Shown: piece after piece, positions 42,082 to 49,786 of the stretch | Layout of the letters: every line of letters starts with the position of its first letter | Position numbering within the stretch: the stretch's first letter is position 1 | Source of the DNA: Rhizobium freirei PRF 81 | Lineage (GTDB): Bacteria; Pseudomonadota; Alphaproteobacteria; Rhizobiales; Rhizobiaceae | Assembly: GCF_000359745.1 (NCBI RefSeq) | Contig: NZ_AQHN01000072.1 | Location: forward strand, 221,368-285,367 | Length of the DNA stretch: 64,000 bases | Direction of reading: 5' to 3' | Position numbers and translations under genes: made by a program | Notes under the pieces: generated by a model | Told to the model about the DNA's origin: nothing | Seen by the model: the letters and a program-made list of their open reading frames with translations, nothing else | Database searches by the model: none

Positions 42082-42512
42082 TTTCCAAAGCGCGCGGTGA
42101 TTTCTGTGGCTAGTGTTGCACCTTCGTTACGGTATCGCTCCTCGGCGACGAGAGCCTGACGCGTGCAACTTGCATAAACCGAAGCGAAGGACCGATATCC
42201 TCGGTTGAAGGCGGACGTCAGCTTTTCCTTGCGTTTCGGCTCGCCCTTGGTCTCGGTGTCGAGCAATTGCTGCATAGCGCCGCGCCATCCGTCTTCGCGC
42301 GTCGGGCTGCAGAGATTGCGCAGATAATCGATCGAGCCGAGGATTTCGGCGAGGCGGGAAAGCCGCTCGTCATAAGGCGTCGGCCGTTCGGCGTCCGTGG
42401 CGTTGGGCGTCTGCACCTGCGCCGTGGTCGCAGTCGGTTGGGCGACCGCAGGAAAAGCGGATGCCAGCGCGATGCAAATCAGAAGCGGTCGGCCCGGGCG
42501 GTTATGAATCAT
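42078..42512 (-). CDS. Exported hypothetical protein, TIGR02301-like
   Basis: A 144-residue protein with an N-terminal signal segment (RPLLICIALASAFPAVAQ), a short linker and a helical domain with conserved cysteines: YDERLSRLAEILGSIDYLRNLC, WRGAMQQLL, FNRGYRSFASVYASCTRQAL. The pattern fits the alphaproteobacterial TIGR02301 family of unknown function. It is probably periplasmic. Start at 42512 places the signal at the N-terminus. Confidence 0.72.
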   Translation of the reverse strand: MIHNRPGRPLLICIALASAFPAVAQPTATTAQVQTPNATDAERPTPYDERLSRLAEILGSIDYLRNLCSPTREDGWRGAMQQLLDTETKGEPKRKEKLTSAFNRGYRSFASVYASCTRQALVAEERYRNEGATLATEITARFGN

Positions 42513-42613
42513 GTAACCATGTTGACCGGACAAGCATGACGGGAACAAGGCATCAGGCCGTCTTTTCACCTCGTTATTGCTCGATATCGTTAATATGGCG
42601 GCCCGGCCGCCAA

Positions 42614-43027
42614 TCAGGCGGCGGCAATTCTCTCCACGCATTCGAGCACGCTGGCCGGCACGGGCATGGTGCGAATCTCCTCCAGCGAATACCAGCCGAT
42701 CTCGGCGGCATCGTCGGCCGCCACTGCCACGGCGTCCTTGTCGGCGTCGACGAGGAAGACCGAGAGCAGGAAATGGCTCGTGAGCGTCCCGTCTGCTGCA
42801 TGGGACCGCAGATCATAGGTCTCGAACAGGCGCGGATTGCGCGCCCCGATGCCGGTCTCCTCCTCGAATTCGCGGAGCGCTGCCTCTGCGGGCGTTTCGC
42901 CCGCTTCCGCCCTGCCGCCGGGAAAAGCATACATGTCGGCCGATGGCGGATTGCTGCGCAACACCAGCAGGAAGCGGCCGTCGCGTTCGAGAATGGCGGA
43001 GGAGGCGGGGCGGGGAATAGAATTCAT
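42614..43027 (-). CDS. NUDIX hydrolase
   Basis: A 137-residue NUDIX hydrolase. The box GGRAEAGETPAEAALREFEEETGI keeps all family residues (G-x5-E-x7-REF-EE-TG-I). It should hydrolyse a nucleoside diphosphate linked to another moiety, in the ADP-ribose or NADH pyrophosphatase style. The substrate cannot be read. ATG 43027 (MNSIPRPASSAIL) is preferred; in-frame starts at 43042 and 43087 are possible. Confidence 0.88.
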   Translation of the reverse strand: MNSIPRPASSAILERDGRFLLVLRSNPPSADMYAFPGGRAEAGETPAEAALREFEEETGIGARNPRLFETYDLRSHAADGTLTSHFLLSVFLVDADKDAVAVAADDAAEIGWYSLEEIRTMPVPASVLECVERIAAA

Positions 43028-43187
43028 CGGATTGTTTCGCATTCGCACGGGAGACTGGCTGGCAATGACGTCACGCCATCGGTTCACGATCTCTACAGGA
43101 AACGACCCTTGCTGTCCCGCGGGAAAGCCCCTTAACTCGCTGCCGATGGAACGGCGATTCGTATGCGCCGATTGGGCGGGCGCTTGG

Positions 43188-43508
43188 ATGATCTATGGAC
43201 TTTATGCTCTTGCGGCCTTGGCTGAAATTGCCGGCTGCTTCGCCTTCTGGGCCTGGCTCCGGCTGGCAAAGCCGATCTGGTGGCTGGCGCCCGGCCTGAT
43301 CTCGCTGGCGCTCTTTGCCTGGCTGCTGGCGCTCGTGCCGAGCGAGGCCGCCGGACGCACCTTTGCTGCCTATGGCGGCGTCTATATCGTCGCCTCCATC
43401 CTCTGGCTCTGGCTTGCGGAGGAACGCTTGCCAGATCGCTGGGATATTTCCGGCGCCACCATCTGCCTGGTCGGAGCGGCCGTCATTCTCTTCGGCCCGC
43501 GCGGCTGA
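43188..43508 (+). CDS. YnfA/UPF0060 small membrane protein
   Basis: A 106-residue protein with four predicted membrane segments, starting MIYGLYALAALAEIAGCFAFWAWLR and ending ISGATICLVGAAVILFGPRG, which matches the UPF0060/YnfA family; the length matches. The family is related to small multidrug-resistance transporters, and activity is uncertain. An in-frame ATG lies 41 bases upstream at 43147 but the family start is here. The SRAP gene follows 43 bases later. Confidence 0.88.
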   Translation: MIYGLYALAALAEIAGCFAFWAWLRLAKPIWWLAPGLISLALFAWLLALVPSEAAGRTFAAYGGVYIVASILWLWLAEERLPDRWDISGATICLVGAAVILFGPRG

Positions 43509-43551
43509 GCTTCCGCTTGACCCGGCGCTTTACCGGTGCAAAACAAGCCCC

Positions 43552-44316
43552 ATGTGCGGACGCTTTGCTCTGACATCGACGGCGGATTATGTGGGAGAAG
43601 CGCTCGGCGTCCTGCTGCGTGAGGGCTTTCCCGCACGCTACAACATCGCACCGACGCAGCCGATCCTCGTCGTCATATCCGGCGACCGGCAGCAGCCGGG
43701 CAGCAACCTGCCGGATCGGCGCGCCCTTCTGGTCCGTTGGGGTTTCACACCTTCCTGGGTGAAGGATCCGAAGGAGTTTCCGCTTCTGATCAATGCGCGC
43801 GCCGAAACGGCGATCGGTAAGGCGTCCTTCCGCGCCGCCATGCGCCACCGACGCATTCTTATTCCGGCATCGGGCTTTTACGAATGGCACAGGCCATCGA
43901 AGGAAAGCGGCGAGAAGCCGCAGGCCTACTGGATCCGTCCGCGCCGGGGCGGCGTCATCGCTTTCGCCGGGCTGATGGAGACCTGGTCGTCGGCAGACGG
44001 TTCGGAAGTCGATACCGGCGCGATCCTGACGACTGCGGCAAACAACGCGATCCGATCCATTCACGATCGAATGCCCGTCGTGATCCAGCCGGAAGATTTT
44101 GCGCGCTGGCTCGACTGCAAGACCCAGGAACCGCGCGAGGTCCTTGATCTGATGGCACCGGTACAGGAAGATTTTTTCGAGGCGATCCCGGTCTCGGATC
44201 GCGTCAACAAGGTCGCCAATATGGGGCCGGATCTGCAGACACCGGTAGCGATCGAGCCTATCAGGAAACCGTCGAAGAAGGCAGATCCAGACGACGGCCA
44301 GCTAAGCCTTCTCTGA
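43552..44316 (+). CDS. SOS response-associated peptidase / SRAP (YedK/HMCES) protein
   Basis: A 254-residue SRAP-domain protein. The N-terminal MCGRFALT puts the active cysteine at residue 2, which covalently links to abasic sites in single-stranded DNA. Further family marks are RYNIAPTQPI, LVRWGFTPSWVKD, NARAETA and the catalytic IPASGFYEWHR. It should shield abasic sites from cleavage at the replication fork. It follows ynfA in the same direction. Confidence 0.92.
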   Translation: MCGRFALTSTADYVGEALGVLLREGFPARYNIAPTQPILVVISGDRQQPGSNLPDRRALLVRWGFTPSWVKDPKEFPLLINARAETAIGKASFRAAMRHRRILIPASGFYEWHRPSKESGEKPQAYWIRPRRGGVIAFAGLMETWSSADGSEVDTGAILTTAANNAIRSIHDRMPVVIQPEDFARWLDCKTQEPREVLDLMAPVQEDFFEAIPVSDRVNKVANMGPDLQTPVAIEPIRKPSKKADPDDGQLSLL

Positions 44317-44395
44317 GCGACCGCCATCCGGCGGCCGGCATCGATACGAGTTGTGGCGCCTCAGCTGCCATGCAGCCGGCCGGCGCCCTTCGGAT

Positions 44396-44539
44396 TCAAG
44401 CGTGTTTCTTCTTGAGCGGCGGCTTGGACTTCAGCATCAGATGAGCTGCCAGAACGGCTTTCAGGCCCAGCGGACGATAGTGTTTGCTGGGGTCGATTTT
44501 TGCCTGCGGTTGTGCCGCCGCTTCTTTCTTCTGCGTCAT
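44396..44539 (-). CDS. Small basic hypothetical protein (47 residues)
   Basis: A 47-residue lysine-rich protein, MTQKKEAAAQPQAKIDPSKHYRPLGLKAVLA and ending KSKPPLKKKHA. It has no signal or membrane segment and could bind nucleic acid. GAGGAG lies 7 bases before the ATG. Its leader contains a 16-base palindrome (44555-44572) and an IR (CACTAT/ATAGTG) further upstream. I do not recognise a named family, but the strong ribosome site and the clear stop support a real gene. Confidence 0.65.
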   Translation of the reverse strand: MTQKKEAAAQPQAKIDPSKHYRPLGLKAVLAAHLMLKSKPPLKKKHA

Positions 44540-44865
44540 GATTTACTCCTCACCATGCTCCCGTGGGAGCATTTTCGATTCACTATCGAATAGTGCTTTT
44601 TGTCGTAAATCATGACAAATCGAAGGCGTTTTCCAATCAGCTTTTGTGAACAACGACCATATTTCGAGAGATTAGCGCCGAAACCTCGTGTAGAATCCGC
44701 ACTGCCGCAAGGTTTCGATCTGCCAAAAATCCAGCTTGAAGCGGCTTTCCATTCGCCCGAAAAACGTTTGTCATGTCCCTGATTGATAAGGGAGACTTAC
44801 AGACTTGCGGTTGCAGCAGGACGCGGAGGCCGGAGCCAGTCGAATAGCGTGCAGATATTCCGGGT
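44540..44865. promoter_or_regulatory. Leader and upstream region of the small basic gene
   Basis: Contains ATGCTCCC-GT-GGGAGCAT (44555-44572), directly ahead of the ribosome site of the minus-strand gene, and CACTAT-CGA-ATAGTG (44581-44595). On the minus strand both would form in the 5' leader, where they could hide or expose the start. The remaining bases to 44865 hold no convincing gene and end at the stop of pssA. Confidence 0.4.
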
Positions 44866-45726
44866 CTAGATATGCCGACCGATGTCGTCGTTGGAATCAT
44901 CGACGCTGGGATCGGCCGGGCCGTTGATGGTGTAGGTGCCGTATTTCTTCGCCCAGGAGCGTGCGCCGAAGGGCAGCGACAGAAGATAGGCGACGACGGT
45001 CACGACCATGACATGCCACGTATAGCTCATCAGCAGCGCGACATAGACGACGACGCCGAGCATGATCGGCAGGACGAGGTCGCGCCTTATGCCGCTGCCT
45101 TCGGTCTTGCCGGACCAGACAGGCAGGCGGCTAACCAGCAGAAAGCCGATGACAACCGTATAGGCGGCGCCCCAATAGGCGAAGCTGCGATCTGGCGTCA
45201 GCCCGAGAAAGCCGAGATAGACCGGCAGCAGCACCAGCATTGCGCCTGCCGGCGCTGGCACGCCGACGAAATATTCCGATTGCCAGGAAGCCTTGTGCTC
45301 CCGTTCGGCCATGACGTTGAAGCGGGCGAGCCGCAGACCGGCGGCGATCGTATAGATCAACGCGGCGATCCAGCCGAGCGAGCGGGCCTGATCGAGCAGG
45401 AAGACGTAAACCACCAGAGCCGGAGCGACGCCGAAATTGACGATATCGGCGAGCGAATCCATTTGCGCGCCGAACTTTGAAGTAGCCTTCATCAGCCGCG
45501 CGACGCGTCCGTCTATACCATCGAGGAAGGCCGCGACCAGCACGGCGGCCACGGCGAGTTCATAGCGGTTTTCGAAAGCGAGACGAATGCCCGTCAAGCC
45601 AGCGCAGATCGCCAGCACGGTGATCATGTTCGGCACGATCAGCCGCAGCGGGATTTCCCGGAGGCGCGGCCCTCGCGCTTCGTCGTTGGGTCCATGCGGT
45701 TCGAAAGGCGGAAAAGGCGTCTTCAT
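44866..45726 (-). CDS. pssA: CDP-diacylglycerol-serine O-phosphatidyltransferase PssA
   Basis: A 286-residue multi-spanning membrane enzyme that makes phosphatidylserine. The CDP-alcohol transferase motif (DG-x2-AR-x8-G-x3-D-x3-D) is intact in DGIDGRVARLMKATSKFGAQMDSLAD. Several hydrophobic segments follow. ATG 45726 is preferred; the extension to 45798 runs into the palindromic repeat between psd and pssA. It is downstream of psd, so the pair makes phosphatidylethanolamine. Confidence 0.93.
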   Translation of the reverse strand: MKTPFPPFEPHGPNDEARGPRLREIPLRLIVPNMITVLAICAGLTGIRLAFENRYELAVAAVLVAAFLDGIDGRVARLMKATSKFGAQMDSLADIVNFGVAPALVVYVFLLDQARSLGWIAALIYTIAAGLRLARFNVMAEREHKASWQSEYFVGVPAPAGAMLVLLPVYLGFLGLTPDRSFAYWGAAYTVVIGFLLVSRLPVWSGKTEGSGIRRDLVLPIMLGVVVYVALLMSYTWHVMVVTVVAYLLSLPFGARSWAKKYGTYTINGPADPSVDDSNDDIGRHI

Positions 45727-45740
45727 CTCGCTCGAGTTCC

Positions 45741-45843
45741 TAGAGCAATTCCAGCAAACCTGCGAAGCAAGTTTGCGTCCGGAATTGCGTGAAAACAATA
45801 ATATGGAGCATTTCCGTGACCCGTTTAAAGCGGAAATGCTCTA
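45741..45843. repeat. Composite palindromic element between psd and pssA (RIME-like)
   Basis: Two hairpins in series: GCAATTCC (45745-45752) with GGAATTGC (45781-45788), extended by GCAAAC/GTTTGC, then GAGCATTTCCG (45806-45816) with CGGAAATGCTC (45831-45841). The whole element is bounded by TAGAGCA and TGCTCTA. The first hairpin shares GAGCAATTCCAGCAAA with the iolC-iolD repeat. It lies inside an operon. Confidence 0.8.
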
Positions 45844-45846
45844 GGT

Positions 45847-46545
45847 TCAGCTGCGGCGGCTAACGGTTGGGCCTTTTGCCGAGTCGAATTCGGCAATCAC
45901 GGTTTCGCCGGCAATCGCGCGCTGGCCGATGGCAACGCGCGGCGAAGCGCCTTCCGGCAGGAAGATATCGAGGCGCGAACCGAAGCGGATCAAGCCGATG
46001 CGCTCGCCGGCATCGACCGGTTCGTTCGGGTTGACGAAGCAGAGGATGCGGCGTGCGACCAGGCCCGCGATCTGCACGACGCCGATCTCGCCATGCTTCG
46101 TCTCGATGACAAGACCGTTGCGCTCGTTCTGTTCGCTGGCCTTGTCGAGTTCCGCATTGAGGAAGCTGCCCTGGCGATAGGCGATATTGGTGATGCGTCC
46201 GCGCATCGGCGAACGGTTCACATGGCAATCGAACACGTTCATGAAGATCGAGATGCGCAGCATCGGCTGATGGCCGAGGTTGAGTTCCGCCGGCGGCGTG
46301 ACCATCTGCACGCCGGACACCTTGCCGTCGGCCGGCGAGATCGCCAGATCATCGTCCTGCGGCGTCATGCGCTCGGGATCGCGGAAGAAATAGGCGCACC
46401 AGAGCGTGAGGATCAGGCCGATCCAGAAGAGCGGCTTGAAGATCCAGCCGAGCACCAGCGAAGCGACGAAGAAACCTGCGACGAAGGGATAGCCTTCCTT
46501 GTGCACCGGAACGATGACGTTGCGCACGCTGTTGAACAAGCTCAT
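45847..46545 (-). CDS. psd: Phosphatidylserine decarboxylase Psd
   Basis: A 232-residue enzyme that decarboxylates phosphatidylserine to phosphatidylethanolamine. It self-cleaves at the serine in IRFGSRLD to form a pyruvoyl group, the position of the usual LGST site. Two N-terminal membrane segments (FVAGFFVASLVLGWIF and FWIGLILTLWCAYFF) anchor it. NVFDCHVNRSPMRG is a family motif. It is followed by the repeat and pssA. Confidence 0.93.
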   Translation of the reverse strand: MSLFNSVRNVIVPVHKEGYPFVAGFFVASLVLGWIFKPLFWIGLILTLWCAYFFRDPERMTPQDDDLAISPADGKVSGVQMVTPPAELNLGHQPMLRISIFMNVFDCHVNRSPMRGRITNIAYRQGSFLNAELDKASEQNERNGLVIETKHGEIGVVQIAGLVARRILCFVNPNEPVDAGERIGLIRFGSRLDIFLPEGASPRVAIGQRAIAGETVIAEFDSAKGPTVSRRS

Positions 46546-46798
46546 CTACAGCCAACTCCGTTAGGGCATTCCCGCGAAAACCGAACCCCGGTTGCCGGGC
46601 GAGACGCTGCCGATCAAAAGATGAGAACAAGATAAGCGGTCTTGCTCTGATTACCAGACGAGCGTGACTACAGGCAAACGCCGTCATGGGCAATGCTCTC
46701 GTATGCTCGCCCCCAACGCAATCCACGCAAGCGCAGGATGTCGACGATCTTCAGTTTTTGGACGCGTAGTCCACCGGAATTCAAGCAGGGCGCAACAG
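46546..46798. other. Upstream region of psd, no gene seen
   Basis: About 250 bases from the psd start to the acid-phosphatase terminator. It should hold the psd-pssA promoter, but no clear -35/-10 pair can be picked. No coding sequence is supported. Confidence 0.45.
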
Positions 46799-46827
46799 AA
46801 AAGCCGCCGGCGGAAGCGGCGGCTTTT
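46799..46827 (-). terminator. Terminator of the acid phosphatase gene
   Basis: AAAAGCCGCC (46799-46808) pairs with GGCGGCTTTT (46818-46827) around a 9-base loop. On the minus strand it ends in TTTT, 25 bases after the phosphatase stop. Confidence 0.88.
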
Positions 46828-46852
46828 CATAGTCTGCAATGATCGGAGGCGA

Positions 46853-47551
46853 TCAGAGGCCGAGAGCTGCGCGCAGTTCAGCCTTGGCGCCTTCGTATTC
46901 GGTCTTGTAGTCGTCATGCGTGGTGATGGTTTCGGCAATGACCATGCCGACGATGCGACCGGCTTCGATGTCCGAGGCGTAATGGATGCCGCCAACAATG
47001 CGGTTATGGCCGTATTCCCAGGCGCGAGTCATGATGGCGGCGCGCTTTTCCGGTACCATGTTCGACAGCACGACGCCCATCAGCGTGCCGACCGTGGTGT
47101 GGCCGGACGGGTAGGAGCCAGACTTGGAGAGCGAAACGATCGGCTTTACGAGATCGCTGTAGAGATGCGGACGCGGGCGCTTCCAGACATCCTTGGCCGG
47201 ATCGACGACGGCGCCTTCGGTCTCGACGACGCGATCGAAGAAGGCCGAGAATTTCGGCAGGTTTTCCTTGGTGAATTTCGGATTGTCGATGACGTCGGAG
47301 AAGCGCCAGACATTCTCCTGAGAATCGGCCACGGCGCGAGCCGCCATTTCCGGCGTGCGCGTAACCTGGATCGTCAGGATTTCGCCGAGCTCGGCCTTCG
47401 TCTGCGCCGAATCATTGGCGGGAGGCGGCGGCAGCAGATCAAGCAGATTGATTTCCTTGGCATCGCTGAAGGGCTTGGCATCTTCGGCGAAGACCGGCGA
47501 GGCGAGGCCGACGACGAGCAACAGGCTTAAAGCTTTGGCGAAAGTACGCAT
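46853..47551 (-). CDS. Class A non-specific acid phosphatase (PAP2 superfamily)
   Basis: A 232-residue periplasmic acid phosphatase. After a signal peptide (RTFAKALSLLLVVGLASPVFA) the three family motifs appear: KRPRPHLYSD, YPSGHTTVG and GHNRIVGGIHYASD, with lysine/arginine and histidine residues for phosphate binding and catalysis. It releases phosphate from diverse monoesters. GGGAG precedes the ATG and a strong terminator follows. It stands alone on the minus strand. Confidence 0.92.
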   Translation of the reverse strand: MRTFAKALSLLLVVGLASPVFAEDAKPFSDAKEINLLDLLPPPPANDSAQTKAELGEILTIQVTRTPEMAARAVADSQENVWRFSDVIDNPKFTKENLPKFSAFFDRVVETEGAVVDPAKDVWKRPRPHLYSDLVKPIVSLSKSGSYPSGHTTVGTLMGVVLSNMVPEKRAAIMTRAWEYGHNRIVGGIHYASDIEAGRIVGMVIAETITTHDDYKTEYEGAKAELRAALGL

Positions 47552-47689
47552 TTGGGGGCTCCCTTTTAAGTGAGGCCCGTACCTATCAAGCTGTCATCTC
47601 AAGCTCGTGACAGTTGCGGTGCACAATGTTTCAGCGCGATTTTTACCCGCAAGGACCGTACACGGCGCCGGACACAAGGCCGTCGTTGC

Positions 47690-49576
47690 TCAGTTTGCGG
47701 GCGCCAGCCGGTTGACCACGCCGAGATCGTCGTTTTCGCGCACCTGCTTCAGATGCTCTTCGGCCTGCGTTGCCTCGCGCTGGCGGTTCCACATGGAGGC
47801 ATAGAGCCCGTTCTGCGCCAGCAGGTCGGCATGGGTGCCGCGTTCGGCGATCGCGCCGCTTTTCAGCACGATGATTTCGTCGGCGCCGATCACGGTCGAC
47901 AGGCGATGGGCGATGACCAGCGTTGTACGGTTCTTGGAAACGATATCGAGCGCCGCCTGGATTTCGCGCTCCGTCGTCGTGTCTAGCGCCGAGGTCGCCT
48001 CGTCGAGGATCAGAACCGGTGGCGCTTTCAGAACGGTGCGGGCGATCGCGACGCGCTGCTTCTCGCCGCCCGAAAGCTTGAGGCCGCGCTCTCCGACCTT
48101 CGTCTCGAAGCCTTCGGGCAGATGGCGAATGAAGTCGCTGATCTGCGCGATCTCGGCTGCGGTCGTGACCTCACCCTCGCTCGCGCTTGGCCGGCCGTAG
48201 CGGATATTGTAGGCGATGGTATCGTTGAACAGCACGGTATCCTGCGGCACCATGCCGATCACCTTGCGCAGGCTTTTCTGCGTCACCGTGCGCAGATCCT
48301 GATTGTCGATGGTGATCGTGCCGCTCTGCACGTCGTAGAAGCGATAGAGGAGGCGTGAAAGGGTCGATTTTCCTGCTCCTGATGGGCCGACTACGGCGAC
48401 CGTCTTGCCAGCGGGGACTTCGAAGGAAATGCCCTTCAGGATCGGCCGGGCCGGATCATAGGCGAAATGGACGTTCTTGAAAGAGATGGCGCCCTTTCCG
48501 ATGACAAGTTCCTTGGCGTCGGGAGCATCGACCACTTCGGGCTTGACTTCCAGCAGGTCGAACATTTCCTCGATGTCGGTCAGTCCCTGGCGGATTTCGC
48601 GGTAGACGAAACCGATAAAGTTCAGCGGCACGGAGAGCTGCAGCAGCATGGCATTGATGAAGACGAAGTCGCCGACGGTCTGATGGCCATTAAGGACGGA
48701 CAAACCGGAGATGACCAGCATGACCGTGGTGCCGAGGCCGAAGATCACGCCCTGGCCGAAGTTCAGCCAGCCGAGCGAGGTCCAGACGCTGGTGGCGGCC
48801 TTCTCATAGCGCGCCATCGATTGGTCGAAGCGCTTGGCCTCCATCTCTTCATTGCCGAAATATTTGACCGTCTCGAAGTTCAGGAGCGAATCGATCGCCT
48901 TGGTGTTGGCGTCGGTGTCGCTGTTGTTCATCGTGCGGCGGATGGAGATGCGCCAGTCGCTCGCCTTCACGGTGAACCAGATGTACAGCCAGACCGTGAC
49001 GGCCGTCACCGCGAGGTAGGAGAAGCCGTAGCCGCGCCAGAAGATGATGGCGGTCAGCAGGAATTCGATGAAGGTCGGAAACGTGTTGAGGATGGTGAAG
49101 CGGACGATCGTCTCGATGCCTTTGGTGCCGCGTTCGATGATGCGCGAAAGACCGCCGGTCTTGCGCTCCAGATGGAAGCGCAGCGACAGTTCATGCATGT
49201 GCACGAAGGTCCGATAAGCGAGCTGGCGAACCGCGTGTTGGCCGACGCTGGCAAAGAGCGCATCGCGAAGCTGGTTGAGGCCGAGCTGGATCAGGCGGGT
49301 AAGGTTCGTGGCGACGATCAGAGCGATGGCGCCGACCATGAAGGCCGGCAGGATGCCTTGCATGTCGAGCTTGCCGTTCAGCGCGTCGACGGACCATTTG
49401 AAGAAATAGGGGACCAGCAGCAGGAAGAATTTAGAAACCAGCAGGAAGACGGTCGCCCAGACGACGCGCATCTTCAGGTCCATGCGGCCGGCGGGCCACA
49501 TATACGGCCAGAGATTGACGATCGTGTTCAATGGATTGCTGGAATCCGCCGATATGGTTTTCTTGGGCTCTGCCAT
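47690..49576 (-). CDS. Atm1-type ABC exporter (permease plus ATPase)
   Basis: A 628-residue half-transporter. The N-terminal membrane domain has about six segments and includes the family's RGTKGIETIVRFTILNTFPTFIEF. The ATPase domain has Walker A GPSGAGKST, signature LSGGEKQRVAIART, Walker B VLILDEATSALD, and the switch histidine in VIAHRLSTV. The closeness to the ABCB7/Atm1 group suggests export of glutathione-linked species or iron-sulphur precursors. GGAG precedes the ATG. Its sequence features match the family length. Confidence 0.88.
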   Translation of the reverse strand: MAEPKKTISADSSNPLNTIVNLWPYMWPAGRMDLKMRVVWATVFLLVSKFFLLLVPYFFKWSVDALNGKLDMQGILPAFMVGAIALIVATNLTRLIQLGLNQLRDALFASVGQHAVRQLAYRTFVHMHELSLRFHLERKTGGLSRIIERGTKGIETIVRFTILNTFPTFIEFLLTAIIFWRGYGFSYLAVTAVTVWLYIWFTVKASDWRISIRRTMNNSDTDANTKAIDSLLNFETVKYFGNEEMEAKRFDQSMARYEKAATSVWTSLGWLNFGQGVIFGLGTTVMLVISGLSVLNGHQTVGDFVFINAMLLQLSVPLNFIGFVYREIRQGLTDIEEMFDLLEVKPEVVDAPDAKELVIGKGAISFKNVHFAYDPARPILKGISFEVPAGKTVAVVGPSGAGKSTLSRLLYRFYDVQSGTITIDNQDLRTVTQKSLRKVIGMVPQDTVLFNDTIAYNIRYGRPSASEGEVTTAAEIAQISDFIRHLPEGFETKVGERGLKLSGGEKQRVAIARTVLKAPPVLILDEATSALDTTTEREIQAALDIVSKNRTTLVIAHRLSTVIGADEIIVLKSGAIAERGTHADLLAQNGLYASMWNRQREATQAEEHLKQVRENDDLGVVNRLAPAN

Positions 49577-49723
49577 GTCCGTCTCCGGCGAAGAATAAAG
49601 GCAGCCGGGCGTTGCACCCGTTGGGCTAGTCCGGCTGATAAGCCTTCACGCACTTAGATGCGGCCGTTGCGTGAAGGCAATGAGGGTTGCGCGAGGCTTA
49701 TACTATTTTTATTCCGCATAAAA

Positions 49724-49758
49724 GCATCGGCCAGGCGTTGGTCGCGCCTGGCCGATGC
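49724..49758 (-). terminator. Terminator of the LysM-protein gene
   Basis: GCATCGGCCAGGCG (49724-49737) pairs perfectly with CGCCTGGCCGATGC (49745-49758) around a 7-base loop. On the minus strand it is followed by TTTT. It lies 28 bases after the LysM-protein stop. Confidence 0.92.
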
Positions 49759-49786
49759 ATAATCCTATCAAGGAATGGTGAGCAGC

